DNA of 5,943 bases from Flavipsychrobacter stenotrophus (GTDB lineage Bacteria; Bacteroidota; Bacteroidia; Chitinophagales; Chitinophagaceae). Where the stretch lies: the NCBI GenBank assembly GCA_947379685.1, contig CANCOG010000327.1, positions 1 to 5,943 of the forward strand, in the 5' to 3' direction. This document shows, in pieces, positions 1-5,728 of the stretch. The translations under genes and the position numbers were made by a program. The notes below the pieces were generated by a model. It was not told the DNA's origin. It saw nothing but the letters and a program-made list of their open reading frames with translations, and ran no database searches. The first letter of the stretch is position 1. Every line of letters starts with the position of its first letter.

Positions 1-92
1 ATAGGAGAGAATGTAGACAGCCCTTTTCTTTTAAAAAGCGAATATTATTAGTGAGAATTTCCGCGGGGCAGATTGTACAGTGAAGTTGTTTA

Positions 93-100
93 TAAGGAGG
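93..100 (+). promoter_or_regulatory. Perfect Shine-Dalgarno sequence for the 38-codon ORF
   Basis: The bases TAAGGAGG lie five bases before the ATG at 106 and match the full anti-Shine-Dalgarno core of 16S rRNA. None of the larger genes in this window has such a site, in keeping with the known rarity of Shine-Dalgarno use in Bacteroidota. An in-frame TAA at 103-105 sits directly before the ATG, so this site fixes the start. In Flavobacterium the 16S tail is normally occluded by bS21, bS18 and bS6, and strong sites have been linked to special regulation such as that of rpsU. Extending that to this gene is inference. Confidence 0.75.
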
Positions 101-105
101 TTTAA

Positions 106-222
106 ATGAAGGAATTATTAAGGAAGCCCATTAAAACTCGAAGACATGCTTATTACAATTTGTATTATAAGGCTGGTGGTTGTTATTATTCGCAACAAGA
201 AAAACCTCAAGGTTTTGGGTAA
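106..222 (+). CDS. Small basic 38-residue peptide, unknown function
   Basis: This short ORF (ATG at 106, TAA at 220-222) encodes 38 residues, starting MKELLRKPIKTRRHAYYNLY and ending YKAGGCYYSQQEKPQGFG. The N-terminal half is strongly basic (K2, K7, K10, R12, R13), the middle is tyrosine-rich, and there is one cysteine (C26) directly after a Gly-Gly pair (G24-G25). It has no signal peptide or membrane helix. Support for translation comes from the perfect TAAGGAGG five bases before the ATG and a terminator hairpin about 60 bases after the stop. I recognise no family. A Gly-Gly followed by Cys recalls leader cleavage sites of secreted peptides, but the leader lacks the usual hydrophobic residue at -4 and no peptidase or transporter is visible. 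A small ribosome-associated or regulatory peptide is equally possible. No promoter could be assigned. Confidence 0.6.
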   Translation: MKELLRKPIKTRRHAYYNLYYKAGGCYYSQQEKPQGFG

Positions 223-281
223 GAAAAATATATCAATCGAGACCGCCTTCCATTGAGGAAGTTCAAATTAAACATTCAAAA

Positions 282-317
282 AAATATCCCGTACCTGGAG
301 AGAGGTACGGGATATTT
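282..317 (-). terminator. Intrinsic terminator, probably bidirectional, between the small ORF and kdnB-like gene
   Basis: A perfect 14-bp inverted repeat (AAATATCCCGTACC at 282-295 and its complement at 304-317) encloses an 8-base loop. On the minus strand the stem is followed by a run of seven T (complement of A278-A284), the classic form of a Rho-independent terminator, 21 bases past the stop of the dehydrogenase gene. On the plus strand it is followed by the T-rich ATTTATATTTAG, so it can plausibly also end transcripts from the 38-codon ORF at 106-222. Confidence 0.88.
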
Positions 318-338
318 ATATTTAGAACCTGTCAGTTC

Positions 339-1415
339 CTATAGTTTTTCATAGAGCGCTCTCAGCCTTTCTTTTGTCATTTGAGATTTCCAGTCAGGCC
401 CCAACGCATTTTCCCAAAGTGGCGCCATGCCCAATGAAACATTGATCATAATGTCAAATTGTTCCTCAGTCAGGTCCTTACAAATGCCCTCTGGGATATG
501 GATGTCATTTTTCTGAACCATCTTGTGAAACGTCTCAACTCCTTCTGGGTAAAATTCCTGTAAGTGATTGAAAACAATACAATTACCAATTCCGTGTTTA
601 GTGCCTAGTAAGTAGCTCAGTCCGTAACTAATTGCATGGGCCACGCCAACCTGAGAGTAAGCAATGCTCATACCACCAGCATATGAAGCCATCATTAATT
701 GCTCATCACTTTCGTCATCCCAGCCATCTTTGTGCAGAAAAACATGCTCGCATAAATCCTGGGCTTTTTCGCCATATGAGCGACTAAACTCATTGATAAA
801 GGTCCCTTTCAACGACTCGATACAATGAATGAAGCAATCCATTCCTGTATAAAAACGTTGATTTTTAGGAGCATCCTTAGTAAGAGCAGGGTCAAGAACT
901 ATTTGGTTGAATGGAGTGAAATCAGAATTCATTCCCAGTTTGCGGGTGGGGCCAGTGAGTACCGTTGTGCGCGATACCTCAGCGCCGGTACCTGAAAGAG
1001 TAGGAATACCAGCCTTATAAACGGCTGGATTTTTTACAAGGTCCCATCCCTGGTACTCATGCGCTTTCCCAGGATTGGTCATCATTATCGATACAGCTTT
1101 CGCTAGGTCCATCGCTGAACCACCGCCAATGCCAATAACGCCTGACACAGTCCCGAATTTATCCTTAAGCATCTGGGATATTTCATCAACGTAAGTTGTT
1201 TTTGGTTCATGGGTCACGTCTGCATCAATTAAGATGTCGTTTCCACGAACAGGTATCCTGGCTTTGAGTTCGTTGTTTTTTTCAAAATAATGATCGAGCA
1301 GGTAGACCATTGGGGCATCCCCTTTGCGTTGGGGGGCCAGTATTTCATCGAGTTGGTCGAAGCAACCCCTACCATACACCACATAATCTACCATTTTAAA
1401 ATTGCGAAACTTCAT
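339..1415 (-). CDS. kdnB: KdnB-like iron/zinc-containing alcohol dehydrogenase (Kdo 8-oxidase)
   Basis: This cytoplasmic enzyme of 358 residues belongs to the group III (iron-containing) alcohol dehydrogenase family. The overall sequence, starting MKFRNFKMVDYVVYGRG, resembles from memory KdnB of Shewanella oneidensis, which is of nearly the same length. KdnB oxidises C8 of Kdo so that the aminotransferase KdnA can make 8-amino-8-deoxy-Kdo for lipopolysaccharide. Visible motifs are the nucleotide-binding GGGSAMDLAK (97-106), the PTLSGTGAEVSRT block (138-150), and the family's metal ligands D193 and H197 (GMDCFIHCIES), H260 (VAHA) and H274 (KHG). The gene is complete and the catalytic set is intact. 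It appears monocistronic: its own -7 box lies upstream and a strong terminator follows. KdnA is not in the window, so the substrate assignment rests on similarity alone. The alternative is a related alcohol dehydrogenase of other specificity. Confidence 0.83.
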   Translation of the reverse strand: MKFRNFKMVDYVVYGRGCFDQLDEILAPQRKGDAPMVYLLDHYFEKNNELKARIPVRGNDILIDADVTHEPKTTYVDEISQMLKDKFGTVSGVIGIGGGSAMDLAKAVSIMMTNPGKAHEYQGWDLVKNPAVYKAGIPTLSGTGAEVSRTTVLTGPTRKLGMNSDFTPFNQIVLDPALTKDAPKNQRFYTGMDCFIHCIESLKGTFINEFSRSYGEKAQDLCEHVFLHKDGWDDESDEQLMMASYAGGMSIAYSQVGVAHAISYGLSYLLGTKHGIGNCIVFNHLQEFYPEGVETFHKMVQKNDIHIPEGICKDLTEEQFDIMINVSLGMAPLWENALGPDWKSQMTKERLRALYEKL

Positions 1416-1446
1416 ATTGCTGATTCTAAAGTCAAAAATTAAAGCG

Positions 1447-1454
1447 CAAAAATA
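1447..1454 (-). promoter_or_regulatory. Bacteroidota -7 promoter element for the kdnB-like gene
   Basis: Read on the minus strand these bases are TATTTTTG, an exact match to the Bacteroidota sigma-factor -7 consensus TAnnTTTG. The element ends 31 bases before the ATG and would give a leader of roughly 25 bases. No TTTG is found at the usual -33 spacing; the nearest TTTG (complement of 1480-1483) is about six bases too far. The region is AT-rich, so chance occurrence is possible. Confidence 0.45.
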
Positions 1455-1702
1455 GTGTTTTGGTGTGTATGTTGGTGGCCAAAATATTCGTCGGTAAAAC
1501 TAAGCAGGTTATATTACAAAGGGAGTGCAATGCCAAAGATATGGTCCATATTTCACAAATTGACGTTTTTGATGCGGAACGACATGTGGTATTTTAAGAG
1601 TAATAAATCTAACTGGGTCTGCTCGTCGCCAGAATAGTTTCTTCCTATTTCAAAATGATGAAGAAAGAGTGAAGTACTTTTCCCTTACTATTTGACCTTG
1701 CA

Positions 1703-3643
1703 CTAATGCACTACTTCCAGTTTTAGGCTTTTGCTGCCATCTTCGGACCGCAAAGTAACAATATATATACCGGTAGAAAGTCCTTGCAGGGGCATCTGAA
1801 TATAGTTTCTACCTGCCGTGAAGTTAGTTTTGGGATATTGATACAATACTTTTCCGCTAATGTCAGATAGGGAAATGTTTACTTTTTCGTCGTGACCTAT
1901 GTCAAAATATACTTTTGCCTGGTCATTCGCAGGGTTTGGGTATACGCCAGCCTCCTGCAATGCCATATCGGGAGTAGGGGTTTTTAGGTAGAAAGGTAGC
2001 TGGTTGCTGTTTAAAACAACGCTGTCGTCATGCCTGATAAGCATTACAATGGCCTTGAGGTGCCTCCCCAGATATGCAGGGTCAATAGTTGTTGTTAGCG
2101 AATAGTTATAGGTATTGCCGTTCAGCATATCTGAAGGCAGGCCACTGGCGCCTTCCGGGCTTGGGTAGATTTGCCGGGCAACATAGTTATATACCATTTG
2201 TGTAGCCGGGACCGGGTTGGGGCGGGTTTCATATCCGCCCATTGGCCCCTTACCGCCACCGGCGTAATTATTGTATTGGTCGTAATTAGAGCCTGTACCC
2301 TTAACGCCATCTTCAGTAATCACCAGCGCCAGCTGGTAGTCGCCGTGCAGGTCAATTGCAGGGGTAATATTTGTATTTACAGTAAGCGTATTGCCCTCAA
2401 ATACTCCGTTCAGTGAAATATTAGCGAAACCAAAGAACAATTTTTCAACGTCCAGGTATTGGAAGAAGCTATCGAGTGGAACATTTGTTCGTCTGTCAAA
2501 TAGAATATAGGGGACATAGTTCCAGCCGAGATTAAACATAAAATCATGGTAGGGGGTATCTTCCATTGGGTCATTTTCGTGGACCGAAATCAGGCAGGCC
2601 TCTACGTCGTGGCCGGCAATAGAGCTTAAATAATACATGTTTCGAGGCGACCAGCCATTATACGTGCCCTCGCCACTTTCTATTGCCAACTTCTTTGTTG
2701 GGTAAAATGTTGTCCCTCTTAGCCAGGTATGCGCTGTATCGTTATAATGATAGGCGTCGCTGTCCAGTGTTACCCACATGTCTACTTTGAAGGTGCCGAG
2801 TGCCAAAACAGTGTCCCCTATGTTGTGTGTAAAAGTTGTGGTTGAAAAAGGAAGTAATGTTACTCCAGTTATAGTGTCACTTACAATAGGGCCGCTTTCC
2901 TGCCTGTAATTCAATACGAAAGTATGAACAGTATCAAGCCCGGCATTAAATATTGTTGCCTGGTGACTGTAGCCATAACCCGTTTTTACATAGCTTAGCA
3001 ATGTGTCACCCGGAGTAACGGAAAGTAATGATAAATCCTTCCTGGCAGGGACAAAGACGGTAACGTTGTCGATAGCCCACCCTTGCATATGCCCACCGTG
3101 GCCGCCATCAGTGTACCGGAAACCGATCCTCAGGTCGTATACATGATCGTATGCTGATATGTTTATGTATTGAGTGGTAAATGTTCCATAGGGGGAACTG
3201 ACGGGATTAGTCTGGATGACAGTAAATGTGTTTCCGCTGTCGATAGAAAATTCTACAGTAGCTTTTTCGGTATCGGTGCCATCGATGTAATGTGAAAAGT
3301 AGGAATCGTACTTCAGCCAGGCCCCTGAGACAGATGACATGTCAATGCGGGGTGTATAAGAGAATACATTAGAATCGTTGGGGTTCCAAAGGCCACAATC
3401 GGGAATGCAGGCTACTTTGTTGGTGCCGTTATCTCGCGACATTGGTCCGTAAGAGGGTAGCATACAGCCACCGACCTGTTCAGGTAAGCCACATTCCCAG
3501 GGAACCATACCGGTAAATTCGTAATGCCAGCCTGTAATAATGTAGCTGCTAAAACCATCGAAGGGTTCGCTGTACACAATGAGTTGCGCGCTTGCGGTTG
3601 TGTAGAAAGCCAGTAAGAACAGCAGCGGAAATATTTTTTTCAT
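1703..3643 (-). CDS. Secreted multidomain T9SS cargo protein with degenerate Omp28-like domain
   Basis: The 646-residue protein has a Sec signal peptide (1-19, ending ASA, so the mature protein would start at Gln20). Residues about 21-199 look like a MAM or immune-inhibitor-A type jelly roll (choice-of-anchor J type), ending GWAIDNVTVFVP and containing four cysteines (C51, C60, C79, C83) that could form disulfides. Residues about 202-305 resemble a CARDB-type Ig-like adhesion domain. Residues about 315-555 resemble the Omp28 family with a thioredoxin-like start. Where the family usually has a GTWCGWCPRG-type motif, this protein has GTYNGWSPRN (326-335), so both cysteines are gone. The C-terminus from VYPNPAND (567-574) to 646 is a T9SS type A sorting domain, implying export across the outer membrane. 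The role is probably surface adhesion or matrix binding; no catalytic residues are recognised. The gene stands alone, and the ATG is set by the signal peptide. Confidence 0.87.
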   Translation of the reverse strand: MKKIFPLLFLLAFYTTASAQLIVYSEPFDGFSSYIITGWHYEFTGMVPWECGLPEQVGGCMLPSYGPMSRDNGTNKVACIPDCGLWNPNDSNVFSYTPRIDMSSVSGAWLKYDSYFSHYIDGTDTEKATVEFSIDSGNTFTVIQTNPVSSPYGTFTTQYINISAYDHVYDLRIGFRYTDGGHGGHMQGWAIDNVTVFVPARKDLSLLSVTPGDTLLSYVKTGYGYSHQATIFNAGLDTVHTFVLNYRQESGPIVSDTITGVTLLPFSTTTFTHNIGDTVLALGTFKVDMWVTLDSDAYHYNDTAHTWLRGTTFYPTKKLAIESGEGTYNGWSPRNMYYLSSIAGHDVEACLISVHENDPMEDTPYHDFMFNLGWNYVPYILFDRRTNVPLDSFFQYLDVEKLFFGFANISLNGVFEGNTLTVNTNITPAIDLHGDYQLALVITEDGVKGTGSNYDQYNNYAGGGKGPMGGYETRPNPVPATQMVYNYVARQIYPSPEGASGLPSDMLNGNTYNYSLTTTIDPAYLGRHLKAIVMLIRHDDSVVLNSNQLPFYLKTPTPDMALQEAGVYPNPANDQAKVYFDIGHDEKVNISLSDISGKVLYQYPKTNFTAGRNYIQMPLQGLSTGIYIVTLRSEDGSKSLKLEVVH

Positions 3644-3755
3644 CCAATTGATTGTTGTTGATCATCGGTACACACGCAACGGCACGTTAACAAGACGTAA
3701 AAAGGAGCCATTATCTTGGGTTTAACGGGGAAATTTTAAATTGAATGAATTAGCC

Positions 3756-3863
3756 TTATTTCCAGTGGCCGGTGAACCAGCAATAAAAAATCACTTGCAC
3801 AACCAGCGCAAGGATAACGCCAATGTACCCAACCTCCCACCGCCCTCTAGTTTCGTTTTTCAA
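3756..3863 (-). CDS. Probable single-pass membrane microprotein (35 residues, TTG start)
   Basis: Between flanking in-frame stops, a minus-strand frame opens with TTG at 3861-3863 and ends with TAA at 3756-3758. It encodes 35 residues: a charged N-terminus (KNETRGRWE), then the hydrophobic stretch VGYIGVILALVVQVIFYCWF (11-30), then TGHWK. The pattern of charged head, about 20 apolar residues and short polar tail is typical of small single-pass inner-membrane proteins. The codons are more GC-rich than the surrounding intergenic DNA. There is no ATG in frame, so the TTG start is inferred; no Shine-Dalgarno is seen. It lies 112 bases upstream of the T9SS cargo gene on the same strand and may share its transcript. 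Function is unknown. It could also be the remnant of a longer membrane protein. Confidence 0.5.
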   Translation of the reverse strand: MKNETRGRWEVGYIGVILALVVQVIFYCWFTGHWK

Positions 3864-3941
3864 AGAATGAATTTATTTTAAAATTGCTCGTTATGTTATT
3901 TTAAGTGGTGGTGTTTTGGACCGAGCGTTTGAGTTGTATAG

Positions 3942-3955
3942 TTTTTTTTTTTTTT
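3942..3955. repeat. 14-base T homopolymer in the intergenic region
   Basis: An uninterrupted run of 14 T (A on the minus strand) lies 62 bases past the end of the DUF4190-like gene and about 79 bases upstream of the 35-residue microprotein, in minus-strand order. The run could be a rigid A-tract, part of a promoter region, or a slippage-prone tract. Apart from this tract and the microprotein at 3756-3863, I see no clear feature in the 374-base gap from 3644 to 4017. Confidence 0.9.
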
Positions 3956-4017
3956 GTTTAAATTAAAACTGCCCAAAAAAGCCCTTGGAAATGAATTGAC
4001 AAACGCCAGGTAGACTG

Positions 4018-4473
4018 TTAAAGCGCGAAAAGAGTAGCGAAAAGCGCTATTAATAAAATCCAAAACAGGATTTCGATACCTCCCAAAATTACACCGGCAA
4101 GTGCCATTCCTTTATTCTTGTACTTGTTATTAAGACCAACAATACCAAAGACTAATGCACATGGGCCGAGAATGATGGCTAACGGGAAATAAATTCCTAG
4201 TATACCACAAACTAATGACACTATTCCTGGCCAGCCTGGTTTGTTGGCGGCATTGTGGGTTTCAATGGGCAGGAAATGCAAGAGACGCTGGAGGAACGGT
4301 AATTTTTTAGTTGTTCGAAATTCTGTTGCTTTTTCAATAATGTTAACGCCAGGTTCGTAGCTACTCGTTACCGTGGTAGAAACTGTGGCGCGCTTAACCG
4401 GAAAGGCGGCATAAGCAGGGCTGAAGGCAGTAAGGTAGCAGCACAAAACCAAAAATAAAAAGCGATTTTTCAT
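4018..4473 (-). CDS. Exported DUF4190-like two-helix membrane protein
   Basis: This 151-residue protein starts with a signal peptide (1-22, ending AYA). A threonine- and serine-rich linker follows (about 23-55), then a basic amphipathic stretch (56-70). From about residue 79 there is a DUF4190-like module: PGWPGIVSLVCGILGIYFPL opens the first membrane helix (about 83-113), a short basic loop NNKYKNKG follows, and the second helix spans about 123-150, rich in Gly and Ala. DUF4190 proteins are small membrane proteins of unknown function, common in Bacteroidota and Actinobacteria. Having both a cleavable signal peptide and the module suggests the linker lies in the periplasm. The ATG is supported by the signal peptide and by a -7 box a short distance upstream. 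It is followed by a gap without an obvious hairpin terminator. Function cannot be given. Confidence 0.8.
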   Translation of the reverse strand: MKNRFLFLVLCCYLTAFSPAYAAFPVKRATVSTTVTSSYEPGVNIIEKATEFRTTKKLPFLQRLLHFLPIETHNAANKPGWPGIVSLVCGILGIYFPLAIILGPCALVFGIVGLNNKYKNKGMALAGVILGGIEILFWILLIALFATLFAL

Positions 4474-4489
4474 GTTATGTTTATCAGAG

Positions 4490-4678
4490 TTACAAACTTA
4501 GGCATAAATTGATGAATTCCTGAAGGTGGGGTGATATCTTATCTGCTGACGGCACGTAGACCTGTCGTTTTTTTCTTTCATTGGTCGAGGGCACTTTTTC
4601 GAGTCCTCGTGCGGCATGCCACCAGGCGTGCGTGTCGCGTGCTCCGTGTCGTTTAATTATCTCACGAGAAGCTTGCAT
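4490..4678 (-). CDS. Doubtful hypothetical 62-residue ORF
   Basis: The frame starts with ATG at 4676-4678 and encodes 62 residues with many basic and polar side chains (starting MQASREIIKRHGARDTHAWW), with no signal peptide or membrane helix. It ends 16 bases before the DUF4190-like gene on the same strand, which could suggest co-transcription. However, the last codons overlap a TAAGTTTG promoter-like element for that gene. I recognise no family. The middle part, about 4583-4660, is visibly richer in G and C than its surroundings and contains short inverted repeats, so the open frame may be a by-product of structured non-coding DNA. Confidence 0.33.
   Translation of the reverse strand: MQASREIIKRHGARDTHAWWHAARGLEKVPSTNERKKRQVYVPSADKISPHLQEFINLCLSL
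4493..4500 (-). promoter_or_regulatory. Bacteroidota -7 promoter element for the DUF4190-like gene
   Basis: On the minus strand these bases read TAAGTTTG, an exact TAnnTTTG match, ending 19 bases before the ATG at 4471-4473. It would give a very short leader of about 13 bases. No TTTG lies at the -33 position. The element sits inside the last codons of the 62-codon ORF upstream, which argues that the DUF4190-like gene has its own promoter. Confidence 0.42.
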
Positions 4679-4759
4679 TTAGTAGGACGAAGCGATATGC
4701 TTGGACCATTATACAATAAAGCTAAATTTGATTTTGTCGTAAAAAACTGATTTCAGGTG

Positions 4760-5392
4760 TTATTGATCCATATACTGATCTTCCGATAATTCTTCTGGAA
4801 TATTATCTATATTTAATCTGCCCTTGGTTATTTTGTTTATTATCTTATTTATCCTGTCCGCATCCCATGAATAAATATCTTTCCCAAAACCTATCGGCTC
4901 ACCGTCGTAAATAAGTACAATATTGCCTTCCGCGTTAAGTGTTCGTATAGTGTTAACCCCGAGCGATGCATATATGTTTTTCCCGGTGCCATCCCGGTAA
5001 CTTAGCAAACTAATACCTTCAATATCGCATCTCCTGGTTTTCATTTTGCCGGAGACGATTTGACTAATAATCAGGTGATCTGGTGCCACTAACAGATTTT
5101 CCTTCGCTATTACTCGTTTAAGAAAACGAATGAATGCATATGAACAAAATGCCATTGCTCCCCCAGCAAATAATACAAGAATAATTGATAAGCCGATAGA
5201 ATCATGTTCTCCAAAAGGATTAAGTTCTCCGCCAATCACTCGCCTGGTTACATACCAATATAACAACCGTGCTGAACCAATTGTAAAAACAAAATAAAAG
5301 AAACCTGCTACTGCCATAGATATCTTCATCCTGCGGTTCATTCCGTTTCCAAACTTTATTAAAACCTTATTCTGTTGCTCAGTTATTTTCAT
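4760..5392 (-). CDS. Membrane protein with two N-terminal helices and a PH-like cytoplasmic domain
   Basis: The 210-residue protein has a short charged N-terminus, a first transmembrane helix (about 23-48), a short loop (about 50-64), a second helix (about 66-91) and a cytoplasmic C-terminal part. Residues about 98-190 run LLVAPDHLIISQIVSGKMKT, then IEGISLL, IYASLGVNTI, NIVLIYDGEPIGFG and a closing helix WDADRINKIINKI. Alternating short beta strands capped by one helix is the layout of the bacterial PH-like domains found in many two-helix membrane proteins. It is inferred here from layout, not from a recognised motif. There is no signal peptide and no catalytic residue is recognised. The acidic tail PEELSEDQYMDQ is likely disordered. 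The gene appears to stand alone, with a candidate operator upstream. Function is unknown. Confidence 0.72.
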   Translation of the reverse strand: MKITEQQNKVLIKFGNGMNRRMKISMAVAGFFYFVFTIGSARLLYWYVTRRVIGGELNPFGEHDSIGLSIILVLFAGGAMAFCSYAFIRFLKRVIAKENLLVAPDHLIISQIVSGKMKTRRCDIEGISLLSYRDGTGKNIYASLGVNTIRTLNAEGNIVLIYDGEPIGFGKDIYSWDADRINKIINKITKGRLNIDNIPEELSEDQYMDQ

Positions 5393-5408
5393 ATGAGATA
5401 GTGGTTTG

Positions 5409-5416
5409 CAAATTCA
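5409..5416 (-). promoter_or_regulatory. Possible -7 element for the two-helix PH-like gene
   Basis: On the minus strand the bases are TGAATTTG, one mismatch from TAnnTTTG, ending 16 bases before the ATG at 5390-5392. The spacing resembles that seen for the DUF4190-like gene. An inverted repeat (5426-5443) lies directly upstream, where a -33 element would be. Confidence 0.28.
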
Positions 5417-5425
5417 TAGCCTTAT

Positions 5426-5443
5426 AATTGCATAATTGCAATT
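5426..5443. promoter_or_regulatory. Candidate operator, inverted repeat upstream of the two-helix PH-like gene
   Basis: AATTGCA and its exact complement TGCAATT flank a four-base TAAT spacer, giving an 18-base dyad. It lies 34-51 bases upstream of the start of the 210-residue membrane protein gene, just upstream of its possible -7 element, a usual place for a dimeric regulator to bind. The arms are AT-rich and short, so chance is a real alternative. No regulator gene is in the window. Confidence 0.35.
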
Positions 5444-5516
5444 TATATATTTTTTTTGAAATGCCCGCACGGCTCCGTCAAGATATTTTGGGTCGGATTT
5501 CACGTCTTTAAAAATA

Positions 5517-5548
5517 GATTTGACAACTTTTTAAAAAATTGTCAAATC
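5517..5548. repeat. Near-perfect 32-base palindrome
   Basis: The left half GATTTGACAACTTTTT (5517-5532) matches the complement of the right half (5533-5548) at 15 of 16 positions, with no spacer. It lies 124 bases upstream of the two-helix PH-like gene and 180 bases before the 56-codon ORF, so it is between two divergent genes. As RNA it would fold into a hairpin with an A/T-rich tip. It could be a terminator for an unseen transcript, an operator, or a cruciform-forming site. No T tract follows directly on either strand, which counts against a standard terminator. The rest of 5393-5728 shows no convincing gene. Confidence 0.8.
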
Positions 5549-5676
5549 GTATACCGGGCCCGTAAATATATTTATTCCTGCATATCCTGCCTTAGTTTTT
5601 AGCGGTCAAATTCTCCAATTGACGAAAATCAACTAACCCTTTGACTATCAGCAATTTTTTCGGAGCCAACTGTCAG

Positions 5677-5684
5677 CATATTTG
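5677..5684 (+). promoter_or_regulatory. Possible -7 element for the 56-codon ORF
   Basis: The bases CATATTTG differ from TAnnTTTG at one position and lie 44 bases before the ATG at 5729. A T-rich stretch (5655-5660) lies about 16 bases upstream, but it is not a clear -33 TTTG. This is a weak candidate. Confidence 0.25.
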
Positions 5685-5728
5685 CACTGTTATTCAAATG
5701 TATTGAATAGCGTGTAAAATACATTGTT

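Noticed and set aside
1..51. Plus-strand open frame running in from the left edge and stopping at 49-51
   Set aside because: Only 16 codons are visible with no recognisable motif. It could be the end of an upstream gene, but cannot be told from chance.
1539..1551. ATATGG-T-CCATAT dyad
   Set aside because: A perfect but short 6-bp dyad, far from any gene start other than the doubtful plus-strand frame; likely chance.
1455..1637. Plus-strand 60-codon frame, including an inner ATG at 1530 with GGGAG upstream
   Set aside because: The composition is unusual (many Trp, Cys, Ser), it overlaps the kdnB-like promoter region, and the protein looks like no known fold. The inner 35-codon frame has a Shine-Dalgarno-like GGGAG but no other support.
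1638..1666. Hairpin TTTCTTC/GAAGAAA downstream of the T9SS cargo gene
   Set aside because: Seven AT-rich pairs with a 15-base loop and no T tract on the minus strand; too weak to call a terminator.
2122..2416. Two overlapping open frames (minus 2122-2310 and plus 2171-2416) inside the T9SS cargo gene
   Set aside because: Both lie fully within the strongly supported 646-codon gene and have no recognisable protein features; they are frame shadows.
4586..4624. tRNA 3'-end-like run (TTCGAGTCC through CCACCA)
   Set aside because: No matching acceptor, D-arm or anticodon arm could be found upstream at the right distance, and the T-arm loop would be 14 bases. It is not a tRNA gene; kept only as a possible relic.
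5414..5503. Minus-strand GTG-start frame of 29 codons ending just before the 210-residue gene
   Set aside because: Very short, no homology recognised, runs through an AT-rich tract and overlaps the candidate operator. Possibly the decayed end of a gene, but unsupported.
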